From: Niabella sp.
GTDB taxonomy: Bacteria > Bacteroidota > Bacteroidia > Chitinophagales > Chitinophagaceae
Assembly: GCA_017744715.1 (NCBI GenBank)
Contig: JAGIAT010000003.1
Coordinates: forward strand, 396,895 to 460,894
DNA: 64,000 nt
Reading direction: 5' to 3'
Below are positions 25,594-35,581 of the stretch, piece by piece (within the stretch, counting starts at the first letter, position 1; each line of letters starts with the position of its first letter). A model generated the notes under the pieces. It was not told the DNA's origin, made no database searches, and saw only the letters and a program-made list of their open reading frames with translations. A program made the position numbers and the translations under genes.

Positions 25594-27387
25594 TTATTGT
25601 GCGGGCATACCGATCCAGATCCTGTTAAAATACAACGCTCCTTCCGCTCCCGGCGCTGCCTTAAAAGATACCTGGTAAAACCCGGCTTTTGGAAAATGCA
25701 ATTGTCCCAGGGAGGCATCCGCAAACTCATCTGTATAGCTGGAATGGGGCTCCGCCACAATCGTACCGGATGGCTTTAATTGCCGATCCAGGTGTTCATC
25801 CGTTACCCGTACCGTTACCTCCGCGGCAGTTTTTGAATGATTATGATATGAAAGACTGACCGGGTAGTTTCCTCCTTCCGGTATATATACTTCCCAGCTT
25901 AATGTACCTTCTTTATCCAATACCAGGTGCGTGGGACGGAGGCCGTCGTAACGCGCCAGCTGAAAGTTTGCAGAACGTTCCCATACATTGGCAGCTGTAA
26001 GCGCAAAGCCTCCGAAGGTAGATTCCGGCACCATTTCCCCGTCCAGGGTTACAGGCGCCGGGTATTGCAATACCACCACCGAAACAAAGGGGTCGGCGGC
26101 CACTTCCGGCAATTGGATATGGGTCAACGGACCATTCTGTGTAAACCGTAGCGGCTTTTTACCTGTAGCTGTAATGAGTTCGGCCTTTTCCGGTTTGGAT
26201 AAAATGCCTGAAAGCCGCAGTACCTTATCCAGCGGCCAGTTGTATACATGCAGGTACACAAGCTGTTTGTTGCCTGCCTTTTTTGTAGTGATCCGCCCCC
26301 AGTCGTGCTGGCCGGCACGTAACTCAAGGCCTGTACATCCATAAACAGCTTCACCATTTTTTGCCAGCCATTTGCCCATATCTTCCAGCCGGCGCACCCC
26401 CTCGTAGGGGATCGACCCGTCTGCCCGCGGCCCTACATTCAATGTAAAATCGCCGTTAAGACTTACATTACCGATCAGTGACTGCAATAACTGGCTGGTT
26501 GATTTCCATTCATTTTCCTGGCCATAATATCCCCAGGAATGGGCAATGGTACCGGAGGTTTCCCAGGGATGCGCCGTATAGGCCGATCCGAATTCATTAT
26601 CACCCTTTGACTCAAAATCCACACCGGGATCATCTGCCGGCAGCCCGATACGGGAATTGATCAAACAGTTCGGCTGTAATTCACGTATCAGGCGTACCAC
26701 CTGGTCCAGTTGTTCTTTCTTTACCACGGTTTTTTTATAGTTCAGCCACATATCAAACCAGAACATGGAAATGTCGCCATAATTGGTCAATAATTCCCGC
26801 AACTGTGGAATTACTTTCTCCTGCCAGTATTTATCATAGTCTTCATCCTTTATACCGGTCAGTTCCTTATTATGATCCCACCCGTAAGGGTGATCCCAAT
26901 CGACCCAATGCGAATAATAAAAACCCAGTTTAATGCCGTGTTTTTTACAGGCAGCCGCCAGCTCCTTGATCACATCACGGTTGGACCCGCTTAGCCTGGT
27001 AAGATTATAATCGCTTACCTTGCTATTCCAAAGGGCCACTCCATCATGGTGTTTGGAGGTGATCGTAATGTATTTCATACCGGCCTTTTTTGCCAGCAAT
27101 ACCCATTCCTCCGGGTTGATCCGTTTCCAGTTGAACCGTTTTGCCAGCGTACCATACTCCTCTTTTGAAATGCGGTTCCGGTAACGGATCCATTCCGCAT
27201 AATTATTTCCATACCGCAGGCGTTCGCCCTTCCACATGCCTTCGGCAGCACTATACAATCCCCAGTGAATAAACATTCCGAAACGGGCGTCGGTAAACCA
27301 CTTTGTTTTTGCAGCAGGTTCCGGTTGAGCATGTAAAGTAACGGCAGCAGCCATCATACCTAAAAGAAATACGATCTTTAATTTCAT
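25594..27387 (-). CDS. Alpha-L-fucosidase, glycoside hydrolase family 29
   Basis: 597 residues with a signal peptide (MKLKIVFLLGMMAAAVTLHAQ), so periplasmic or surface-located. The GH29 barrel (about 25-360) shows KWFTDARFGMFIHWGLYS near the start, TSKHHDGVALW, and FWFDMWLNYK, where the aspartate is the expected nucleophile. A C-terminal beta-sandwich domain (about 370-597) may bind carbohydrate. It releases L-fucose from glycans. No transporter or other glycosidase is adjacent, so it is not part of a recognisable polysaccharide utilisation locus in this window. Confidence 0.93.
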   Translation of the reverse strand: MKLKIVFLLGMMAAAVTLHAQPEPAAKTKWFTDARFGMFIHWGLYSAAEGMWKGERLRYGNNYAEWIRYRNRISKEEYGTLAKRFNWKRINPEEWVLLAKKAGMKYITITSKHHDGVALWNSKVSDYNLTRLSGSNRDVIKELAAACKKHGIKLGFYYSHWVDWDHPYGWDHNKELTGIKDEDYDKYWQEKVIPQLRELLTNYGDISMFWFDMWLNYKKTVVKKEQLDQVVRLIRELQPNCLINSRIGLPADDPGVDFESKGDNEFGSAYTAHPWETSGTIAHSWGYYGQENEWKSTSQLLQSLIGNVSLNGDFTLNVGPRADGSIPYEGVRRLEDMGKWLAKNGEAVYGCTGLELRAGQHDWGRITTKKAGNKQLVYLHVYNWPLDKVLRLSGILSKPEKAELITATGKKPLRFTQNGPLTHIQLPEVAADPFVSVVVLQYPAPVTLDGEMVPESTFGGFALTAANVWERSANFQLARYDGLRPTHLVLDKEGTLSWEVYIPEGGNYPVSLSYHNHSKTAAEVTVRVTDEHLDRQLKPSGTIVAEPHSSYTDEFADASLGQLHFPKAGFYQVSFKAAPGAEGALYFNRIWIGMPAQ

Positions 27388-27561
27388 ACGTAAACTGATT
27401 ACGGCTAAGATACGTAACTTTTACAGTGGCGCAGCTTTTACGTTCATCGTAAACGCATCCGGATGAATCTGCCAACCCATTCCGGCAGCGGATCTTCTGC
27501 TCCTAACGCTGGTTTCAATAGGGATGACCGCAGTTCCTGTTGTCTTTTTCAAAACAGGCCC

Positions 27562-27714
27562 CTACTTCCGCCGTAACAGCAGGAATACACCCAGCAGCGC
27601 AATTCCAACCAGGAAAAAAGCCCACCACATACCCGCCTTAAAAACGGCTTCTACCGCACTGCAGCTTTGAAGTAGCAACATACCCGCCAATACATAAAAC
27701 AGAAAATTTTTCAT
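27562..27714 (-). CDS. 50-aa lipoprotein with one membrane helix
   Basis: A short gene: MKNFLFYVLAGMLLLQSC is a lipoprotein signal peptide with cysteine 18 as the lipidation site, followed by SAVEAVFKAGMWWAF and a transmembrane helix ending in RRK. This pattern (Cys, short linker with a xxVFKAGxWxG-like motif, single helix) recurs in a family of tiny Bacteroidota proteins of unknown role. Start and stop are clean (ATG 27714, TAG 27562-27564). It lies between the fucosidase and tamB and is transcribed in the direction of the fucosidase. Confidence 0.75.
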   Translation of the reverse strand: MKNFLFYVLAGMLLLQSCSAVEAVFKAGMWWAFFLVGIALLGVFLLLRRK

Positions 27715-27998
27715 ACTTGTTATTTTTAGAGGTTTCGTACAGCACCTAAAGAACCGCAGTGGATACAGGCAACCCGTTATACCGGCCCTTATTCGTTATG
27801 CTAACACTACGAATTTCAGGCCAAATCATTGACATTGGTGCACTTTTTCACTGCAAACCGCCAAATTGCAGCATTGCGCAATTTTGGTTTAATATTTGGG
27901 AGATTTCACTATAAAAAGCAGGCAAAAACTAAGAAATCTGTTAGGTTTGCAGAAACAGGACAGAAATCTTTTCGTTCATTTATTAACCCATTGCACAC

Positions 27999-30900
27999 TT
28001 GAACAAAGCAGTTAAAAAAGGTATAAGAATCGTTATAAAAATACTTGCAAGCATTCTTGTGCTTATTATCCTGCTGATCCTTTCGCTGAACCTGCCCTTT
28101 GTACAAAACCTTATCAAGAATAAAGTAGTCGCTTACCTGAAAAAGAAGACAGATACGGAGATCAGTCTTGAGCGCATCCGCATCGGGTTTCCAAAAGATC
28201 TTGAGCTGAACAAACTGTATGTGGCCGATAAAAAGAAGGACACCCTCCTTTATGCAGAAAAGTTGGGTGTGGATCTGGACATGCTGGCCCTGCTCTCCAA
28301 CCGGGTGGAGATAAACAATATTGAGCTCAATACGGTGCGGGCAAACATCTACCGGCTGCATCCGGATACCGTGTTCAACTACCAGTTCCTCGTAGATTCA
28401 CTGGTATCCGATGAAAAAAAGCCAAAGGAAGAAGAAAAAAAAGATTCCACAGCAGCCCTCAAGTTCCGGCTGAATAAAATAACCTTCAATGATATCCGCA
28501 TCCGGTTCAAAGATGATGTGGTGGGCAACGATGCCGGTATTGTGCTGGGGAACCTTGATGCCCGGGTAAAAACATTCGACCTGGAGCAAATGCATTATGG
28601 GCTTAGCACCTTAGCCCTTAAAAATACCCGCCTGCATTATTTCCAGAATAAGCCCCTTACCGTATTACAGCAGAAGGCCGACTCCAGCATTGATAAAACA
28701 GCGGCTGAAAAAGGCCGGCTGCCGCTTATCGAATTTGGAAAACTGGCGCTGGACAATGTACTCCTTAATTATAACGACGGTTTATCCGACACCCGTGCAC
28801 TGGCTAACCTGCAAACATTTCACCTGGAAGACCTGGCGCTCGATCTTACCAACGGCGGCTATCGCTCTTCTGATGTATTACTGCAAAACTCGGTAATCGA
28901 TTTCGCCTACCGGCCAACCCCATCCAATGAAAAGGCCATTAAAACAGCCGCCGACAGCACATCCGATTCGCCCTTCAGTTTACTGCTGAACAAAGTAATT
29001 CTCGCAAACAACCAGGTTAAATATAATAACCTGTCGGAAAAGCCTGTACCGGGTCACCTGGATTTCAATCACCTGAATATAAAAGAGCTGGGGCTTACCG
29101 GCAACGGAGTCTCTATCGACAGTAGCGGCATCAAAGCCGCAATACTGGGGGGAAAACTGAAAGATACCAGTGGTTTTATACTCAATGATCTGAAAGGAAA
29201 CATTGTATACGATGATCAACAGCTAAAGGTAGATGGGTTTATTTTAAAAACGCCTTATACGCAGATCGATAATAACAGCTTACTGACCTACACTTCACAG
29301 GACGACCTGAGTAAACATCCGGAGAAGGTAAAAATGGATGTACAGTTGCGCAATACCATTATCGGGATGCAGGATCTTTATTACCTGATGCCATCGGTGC
29401 CTGCCAGTTATCGCGGCCGGCAGATCCGTCTTGCAGCAGCCTTCACCGGCTATCTGAACGATCTTGACATCGAAAAGTTGCAGATACAGGGATTGACCAG
29501 CACCCGTATTGATATTGCCGGCGGGATCCGGGGATTGCCCAATATGGACAAAACCATCTTCAACCTCAACCTCCGTAAACTGCAAACTTCTAAAAGCGAT
29601 CTGTTTGCGTTACTGCCCCCCGCCTCTATGCCCCAGAGCATCGAACTGCCCGGGTATCTTACAGCAAGCGGAACATTCAACGGGGGTCTCACCCGTTTTA
29701 CCACGGCACTGCAATTAAAAACCGATATGGGCGGTGCGAACCTGCAGGCGGCCATGGGCGGCCCCAGGAACAGGGAAACCTATCGGGCCAAGGTTCAGCT
29801 CAACAATTTCAACCTCGGACGCCTGCTCAAACAACAGGATCAACTGGGAACCGTATCCCTGCTGGCCAATGTAAGCGGTCAGAGCCTCGATCCTAAAAAA
29901 ATGCGTGCAAAACTGAACGGCACCATCTATCATGCCCGCTACAATAAGTATGACTATAAGGACATCAAACTGAACGGCAGCTATGCCGGCAATATTGCAA
30001 CCCTCAATGCCATCAGCAACGACAGCAATGCGCACTTTACCCTGGATACGAGAGTAGATCTTAACAAAAAAACACCGGCGATCAAAGGAACGGCCGACCT
30101 GAAACATATCGATCTTCAAAAACTGCATTTCTATGCCGACCCGCTGAAGCTGGCCGGTTTGGTAGACCTGGACTTCAGTTCCATAGATCCGGATTACCTG
30201 AATGGCAATGCCACACTCCGAAGCGTTCAGATCGGTTTTAATGAATCCGTTTATAATATCGATACATTAACGCTCAGCGCAGCGTCTACCAGGGAACACA
30301 ATGCCCTAACCCTGCAATCGGACTTTATTACAGCGCATTTCGACGGCAAATACCAGCTCACCCAGATCGGCCAGGCCTTTATTAACCAGATCAATAAATA
30401 TTATGCATTTGCACCCAGCAAAAAAACAGCACCGCAGCAAATGCAGTTCCAGATCGCCATTATTGATCCAAAGCTGATCCAACAGTTTGTACCGGCATTA
30501 ACCACGCTGGCCCCGGCCACAATTAATGGTGCCATTAATACGCAAAGCGACAGCCTCCGTTTGAATGCCTCTTTTCCACATATTGTATACGATAGTTTTG
30601 ACGTAAAGGATGTGGTACTGAAAGCCGGCAACACCGACTCGGCCAGGCTGAACTACGCACTGAACATAAAAGAGATCCAAAGTCCCTCTGTTAATTTATA
30701 CAATGCAGAAGTAAGTGGGGCCGCACTCAACAACCTGCTGGATCTGAACATCTATTTACGGGATCGCAGCAATAAGGATAAATACCGCATTGGCGGCCAT
30801 TTTAAATCGATGGATCAAACCTACCAATTTACACTGGATCCGCAAAAGCTGCTGCTGAACTACGATCCCTGGAAGGTAGCGCCCGACAACCTGATCCAGT

Positions 30901-33023
30901 ATGGCAAGGCCGGCGTTTATGTGCGCAACTTTGAAATCAGTAATAACGGGCAATCGCTGGCCATCAACAGCCGGTCGGCCCAGCCCAATGCACCCGTAAA
31001 TGTAAAGTTCACCAACTTTATGCTGGAAACCCTCACCCGGTATGCAGACCAGGATACCGCAATGGTGGGCGGAAAACTCAATGGTGTGGTGGATGTTACC
31101 GATATCGCTACCAGTCCGAAGTTTGAGGCCGACCTTACCATTCACCAGCTTCGGTATCAGAAAGATGCCCTGGGTGACGCCACCATAAAAGTAAACAACA
31201 ATACGGCGAACGCCTACCAGGCCGATATCCGTTTATCGGGTTTGCACGACCTGGCCGTAACCGGTTTCTACTACACGGAGCCCACGGGTTCGCTAGACCT
31301 GGATATTGCCGTTAATAAGATCGATCTGAAGCACATCGAAAGCATCAGTGGCGGCCAGATACGGAACGGTAAAGGCATCCTTACCGGCAAGCTTACGGCA
31401 AAGGGACCGGTAAGCAAACCGGCCATCCTGGGTGCCCTCACCTTTAAAGATGCGGGGTTCAATATTGCACAGCTCAACGGGTATTACCAGCTTAAAAATG
31501 AAACCGTACGTTTTGTAGAATCCGGCGTTTCCTTTAACAACTTCAACATCCGGGATTCTGCCAACCAGCCGTTAACGCTGGATGGCATGATTACGTTGCC
31601 CAACTTTTCCAATCCCGGTTTTAACCTTACGCTTCGTGCCAATAACTTTAAAGTAATGAACTCTACCGCGGCAGACAACGAGCTGTTCTACGGTACAGTA
31701 CTGGTTACCTTAAACGCACGCATCACCGGCGACCTGAACAAACCCAAGGTAAACATGCAGGCACGCATTAATAAAGGAACCAAGTTCAATTTTGTAGTAC
31801 CGGATGATGATCCGCTGGTGGCCAGCCAGGAAGGCATTGTAGTGTTTGTTGATAAGGATGCACCGCCCTACAACGGCCGGCAGCCGATCAATGTAGATAG
31901 CCTGACCCGCTCGCCGATTACCGGTTTGGATATTTCGGGTGATGTTACCATCGATAAAGAAGCGGAGATCACCATTGTGGTAGACCCGCAAAACGGGGAT
32001 GCGCTGCGGGTGAAAGGAGAAGCCGACCTTAGTTTGCAAATGGATCCCAGCGGCCGTACCACCTTAACCGGGCGGTACGAGATCACCGAGGGAGGATACA
32101 ACCTTACCATCGGCGGACTGGCCAAAAGAGAATTTAAGATCCAGCAGGGAAGTTCCATACAATGGACCGGTGCACCTACGGAGGCCAATGCGGATATCAC
32201 GGCCATTTATGAAGTCAATACCTCCCCCATAGATCTTGTTGCAGCACAGATTGAATCGGAGAGCAGCACCAACCGCACCATGTACCGGCAAAAGCTTCCC
32301 TTTTATGTATACCTTAAAATGAGCGGTGAACTGTTGAAACCCAAGATCAGCTTCCAGATCGATATGCGGGAAAGCGAACGCAACGCCTTTAACGGCATTG
32401 TGTATACCCGCCTGCAACAGATCAACGCCAACGAAAGTGAATTGAACAAACAGGTATTTGCCCTGCTGGCACTCAACCGTTTTATCTCCGACAATCCGTT
32501 TGAAAGTCTTGCCGGTGGTACCTCCGCCGGTGCACTGGCACGGCAGAGTGTGAGCAAGCTGCTGACCGAGCAGCTCAATAACCTGGCTTCTGATCTCATC
32601 AAAGGTGTAGATATTAATTTTGACCTTACCTCCCAGGAAGACTATTCAACCGGTCAGGAAAAAACCAAGACCGATCTGAATGTAGCGTTCACCAAGCGGT
32701 TGTTGAACGACCGCCTCAGCGTTACGGTAGGAAACAATTTTGCGTTGGAAGGGGCCAACACCAACCAGAGTGCGGCACAGCTGGCCAGTAACGTAAACAT
32801 CGAATATATGCTTTCCCGGGACGGGCGTTACCGCCTCAGGGCCTACCGCCGCAACCAGACGGAAGGGATCATTGAAGGACAGATCATTGAAACCGGCGTA
32901 GGTTTTATCATTGTTGTAGACTACAATAAGTTCAGAGAAGTGTTCCGCAGTTTCAGGAAACGGGATCAGCGCCGCGGAACCGGCAATTTCAGCAATAACC
33001 GACAAAACAAGGGAAATGAGTAA
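27999..33023 (+). CDS. tamB: Translocation and assembly module protein TamB
   Basis: 1674 residues, a very long AsmA-like/TamB protein. An N-terminal membrane anchor (about 7-32) is followed by a periplasmic beta-rich body of repeated strands, a hydrophobic-groove architecture that is expected to carry lipids between membranes. The conserved DUF490 C-terminal domain (about 1250-1600) includes YNLTIGGLAKREFKI and the region around SVTVGNNFALEG. The only possible start after the in-frame stop at 27984 is TTG at 27999 (or ATT at 27990); there is no ATG. It overlaps tamL by 8 bp, so the two should be co-translated and work as a pair. Confidence 0.92.
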   Translation: MNKAVKKGIRIVIKILASILVLIILLILSLNLPFVQNLIKNKVVAYLKKKTDTEISLERIRIGFPKDLELNKLYVADKKKDTLLYAEKLGVDLDMLALLSNRVEINNIELNTVRANIYRLHPDTVFNYQFLVDSLVSDEKKPKEEEKKDSTAALKFRLNKITFNDIRIRFKDDVVGNDAGIVLGNLDARVKTFDLEQMHYGLSTLALKNTRLHYFQNKPLTVLQQKADSSIDKTAAEKGRLPLIEFGKLALDNVLLNYNDGLSDTRALANLQTFHLEDLALDLTNGGYRSSDVLLQNSVIDFAYRPTPSNEKAIKTAADSTSDSPFSLLLNKVILANNQVKYNNLSEKPVPGHLDFNHLNIKELGLTGNGVSIDSSGIKAAILGGKLKDTSGFILNDLKGNIVYDDQQLKVDGFILKTPYTQIDNNSLLTYTSQDDLSKHPEKVKMDVQLRNTIIGMQDLYYLMPSVPASYRGRQIRLAAAFTGYLNDLDIEKLQIQGLTSTRIDIAGGIRGLPNMDKTIFNLNLRKLQTSKSDLFALLPPASMPQSIELPGYLTASGTFNGGLTRFTTALQLKTDMGGANLQAAMGGPRNRETYRAKVQLNNFNLGRLLKQQDQLGTVSLLANVSGQSLDPKKMRAKLNGTIYHARYNKYDYKDIKLNGSYAGNIATLNAISNDSNAHFTLDTRVDLNKKTPAIKGTADLKHIDLQKLHFYADPLKLAGLVDLDFSSIDPDYLNGNATLRSVQIGFNESVYNIDTLTLSAASTREHNALTLQSDFITAHFDGKYQLTQIGQAFINQINKYYAFAPSKKTAPQQMQFQIAIIDPKLIQQFVPALTTLAPATINGAINTQSDSLRLNASFPHIVYDSFDVKDVVLKAGNTDSARLNYALNIKEIQSPSVNLYNAEVSGAALNNLLDLNIYLRDRSNKDKYRIGGHFKSMDQTYQFTLDPQKLLLNYDPWKVAPDNLIQYGKAGVYVRNFEISNNGQSLAINSRSAQPNAPVNVKFTNFMLETLTRYADQDTAMVGGKLNGVVDVTDIATSPKFEADLTIHQLRYQKDALGDATIKVNNNTANAYQADIRLSGLHDLAVTGFYYTEPTGSLDLDIAVNKIDLKHIESISGGQIRNGKGILTGKLTAKGPVSKPAILGALTFKDAGFNIAQLNGYYQLKNETVRFVESGVSFNNFNIRDSANQPLTLDGMITLPNFSNPGFNLTLRANNFKVMNSTAADNELFYGTVLVTLNARITGDLNKPKVNMQARINKGTKFNFVVPDDDPLVASQEGIVVFVDKDAPPYNGRQPINVDSLTRSPITGLDISGDVTIDKEAEITIVVDPQNGDALRVKGEADLSLQMDPSGRTTLTGRYEITEGGYNLTIGGLAKREFKIQQGSSIQWTGAPTEANADITAIYEVNTSPIDLVAAQIESESSTNRTMYRQKLPFYVYLKMSGELLKPKISFQIDMRESERNAFNGIVYTRLQQINANESELNKQVFALLALNRFISDNPFESLAGGTSAGALARQSVSKLLTEQLNNLASDLIKGVDINFDLTSQEDYSTGQEKTKTDLNVAFTKRLLNDRLSVTVGNNFALEGANTNQSAAQLASNVNIEYMLSRDGRYRLRAYRRNQTEGIIEGQIIETGVGFIIVVDYNKFREVFRSFRKRDQRRGTGNFSNNRQNKGNE

Positions 33024-35478
33024 ACGGAATGTTACATATTCAATGCTTACGCAGCCTTTGGCGATCAGTTATCAGTCATCAGCTGTCAGTTGTGAGCAGC
33101 CAGCTGTTAGCCGTCAGACCTCGGCCATCGGTTGTCAGCCATCAGATCACAGACATCGGCCATCGGAAATAAACAATAAAAAATTTTCCTCCATTTATGT
33201 CCTGTACATCCTGCTGCTTACACTGCTAGCCGTTTCCTGCTCCACCACAAAGAAATTAAAACCCGGTGAGGTGCTTTATACCGGAGCTACCGTAAAGCTA
33301 AACCCGGATACCCCTGCCGTTAAAGATCAGAAACAGTTTCAAAAAGAGCTGGAAGATAAAGTACGCCCTGCACCCAATAAAAAGATACTCGGCTGGCGTT
33401 ACAAATTATTTTTTTACAATCTTGTCAGCGAGCCCAAAAAACAAAAGGGATTTAAATACTGGATCAAATACAAACTGGGCGAACCACCCGTGTTAATGAA
33501 CCAGGTGCGGTTACAGAATAATGTAAACGTACTAACCAGCTATCTGGCCAGCAAGGGCTTTTTACAATCCTCCGGAACCGGCGACACCACCATCAAGGGA
33601 AAAACGGGTAAGGCTTTTTACCAGATCTATTCCGGTCCCCGTTATACCATGCATAACATCAGCTTTCCGGGCGACAGCAGCAGCGAGATCACAGCGCTGA
33701 TCCGCGCTTCCCAGAATAAAACGCTGCTGAAAGAGGGGCACTATTACGACCTGGATGTTTTTAAAGCGGAACGCGAGCGCATCGACGTGCAACTCAAAGA
33801 AAAGGGGTATTACTATTTCAGTCCGAATTTCCTGCTGATAGAGGCCGACAGCACCATCGGCGGCAACCAGGTAGACATCGATCTTAAACTTAAAAACGAC
33901 GCACCCCGGGCGGCCCTTCAGCCTTATTTCATCCGTAATATTCATATCTATCCGGACTACAGTTTACGGCGCGATTCCTTAACCCGGGCCTCGGAACCGG
34001 TGCAATTCAAAGATTTTACCATCTATGATCCCAACCATAAGTATAAACCCCGGCTGTTCGAGCACCTGATCTTTTTCCAGAAAGGCGAGCGGTACAACCG
34101 TACGGATCATTCACTAAGCCTGAACCGCCTGGTGAACATCGGTACCTTCCGGTTTGTAAAAGCCGAGTTCAACCCCATTGATACCGCCTCCAGCAACAAT
34201 ATGGATGTAGACTTCCTGCTCACCTCCTCCAAGAAGAACGCATTGTCGCTTTCGGTAACCGGAACCAGCAAGTCCAATAACTTTATCGGGTCAGAAATAA
34301 AAGTTACCCATACCAACAAGAATACATTCAGGGGAGCCGAGCAGCTCAATCTCAGTCTTTCCGGCGGCTTCGAAAAACAGTTCAGCGGGCAGCAAAAAAA
34401 CCTTACCTCCTACTCGCTGGGAGCCGAGGCCCGGTTATTGTTCCCGCGCTTTCTGATCCCCGTTAAGGGCTTTACCACCCATAACGCCTATGTGCCCAAA
34501 TCCCATATCACCGTCGGATCGCAGTTACTGAACCGCGCCAATTATTACACGCTGGTTTCGGGAAAAGGTGAATTCGGTTATTTGTGGAAAGGCAACGAGT
34601 TCAACGAACACCAGTTCAACCCGCTTTCCGTAAGCTATATCCGCACAGCCAATACCACCGACAGTTTCAACAGGATGCTCGAAAAAGTACCCACCTTAAA
34701 AAATAATTTCGAGAACCAGTTCATCATCGGAACCAATTATACCTATACCTACAGCAACCAGGTTAAAAATGAGCTGCGCAACAATTTTCTCTTTATGGGA
34801 TCGGTAGAATCTGCAGGCAACCTGATCAATGCCTTTCTCCGCAAAGATGAGGACGGTAAGAAACGGCTGTTTCAAACGATCACCAACCAGTTTGTACGCC
34901 TCGAAGCAGATTTCAGAGATTACTATAAGATCAGTCCCGGCCTTATCTGGGCCAACCGGCTGAACCTGGGATATGGTATTCCTTATGGCAACAGTTCTGT
35001 ATTGCCTTATGTACGCCAGTTTTTTGCAGGCGGAAGCAATGATATCCGTGCCTTCCGTTCCCGTTCACTCGGCCCGGGAGCCTTCTATATCAACACAGAC
35101 AGCCTCGATCTCTTTGCAGACCAGGGAGGGGATGTAAAACTGATGTTGAATACCGAATTAAGAGCCAAGCTCTTCAGCGTTATCCAGGGCGCCGTATTTA
35201 TTGATGCGGGTAATATCTGGCTGGCAAAAAAGGATACCAGCCGTCCGGGCGGGCAATTCCGGCTTGGAAATGTACTCAGTGAAACAGCCATTGGCGGCGG
35301 CGTTGGCCTCCGGGTAGATGCATCGATTTTTGTTGTACGCTTTGACCTGGCTATGCCGTTCCGCAAGCCCTGGCTGCCACCGGGAGAGCGATGGGTATTT
35401 GACCAGGTTCGCTTTGGTGATCCCGAATGGCGCAAAAAAAATCTTATATTTAACATCGGTATCGGTTATCCGTTCTGA
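33016..35478 (+). CDS. tamL: TamL, Omp85-family outer membrane lipoprotein
   Basis: 820 residues of the BamA/TamA superfamily. It has a lipoprotein signal with lipobox LAVSC (about residues 71-75), POTRA-like domains (about 90-400) and a 16-strand barrel (about 430-820) ending in NIGIGYPF. Lipidated TamA relatives paired with TamB are typical of Bacteroidota. Unusually, the signal peptide is preceded by about 55 extra residues, of which some 35 are translated from fifteen 7-bp repeat units (33064-33168). No ATG, GTG or TTG lies in frame between the repeat and the hydrophobic segment, so the extension must be translated unless a non-standard codon such as ATA or ATT is used. Confidence 0.9.
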   Translation: MSKRNVTYSMLTQPLAISYQSSAVSCEQPAVSRQTSAIGCQPSDHRHRPSEINNKKFSSIYVLYILLLTLLAVSCSTTKKLKPGEVLYTGATVKLNPDTPAVKDQKQFQKELEDKVRPAPNKKILGWRYKLFFYNLVSEPKKQKGFKYWIKYKLGEPPVLMNQVRLQNNVNVLTSYLASKGFLQSSGTGDTTIKGKTGKAFYQIYSGPRYTMHNISFPGDSSSEITALIRASQNKTLLKEGHYYDLDVFKAERERIDVQLKEKGYYYFSPNFLLIEADSTIGGNQVDIDLKLKNDAPRAALQPYFIRNIHIYPDYSLRRDSLTRASEPVQFKDFTIYDPNHKYKPRLFEHLIFFQKGERYNRTDHSLSLNRLVNIGTFRFVKAEFNPIDTASSNNMDVDFLLTSSKKNALSLSVTGTSKSNNFIGSEIKVTHTNKNTFRGAEQLNLSLSGGFEKQFSGQQKNLTSYSLGAEARLLFPRFLIPVKGFTTHNAYVPKSHITVGSQLLNRANYYTLVSGKGEFGYLWKGNEFNEHQFNPLSVSYIRTANTTDSFNRMLEKVPTLKNNFENQFIIGTNYTYTYSNQVKNELRNNFLFMGSVESAGNLINAFLRKDEDGKKRLFQTITNQFVRLEADFRDYYKISPGLIWANRLNLGYGIPYGNSSVLPYVRQFFAGGSNDIRAFRSRSLGPGAFYINTDSLDLFADQGGDVKLMLNTELRAKLFSVIQGAVFIDAGNIWLAKKDTSRPGGQFRLGNVLSETAIGGGVGLRVDASIFVVRFDLAMPFRKPWLPPGERWVFDQVRFGDPEWRKKNLIFNIGIGYPF
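33064..33168 (+). repeat. Array of fifteen 7-bp units in the tamL 5' coding region
   Basis: Fifteen heptamers in strict register with consensus RTCAGYY, for example ATCAGTT, ATCAGTC, ATCAGCT, GTCAGTT, GTCAGAC, ATCGGTT, GTCAGCC, ATCGGCC. The length of 105 bp is 35 codons, so the reading frame of tamL is preserved. Confidence 0.85.
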
Positions 35479-35581
35479 TATGCGTTGCTGGTGATGACCC
35501 AAAGTACCATTATTTCGGGCATCGTTAGGCACTCCGCATTTGTTCAGCCCCTCGAAAGCATCATCGTTAAACGCGTTCTAT

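Noticed and set aside
33064..33168. CRISPR array
   Set aside because: The repeats are 7 bp without spacers, and no cas genes are in the window.
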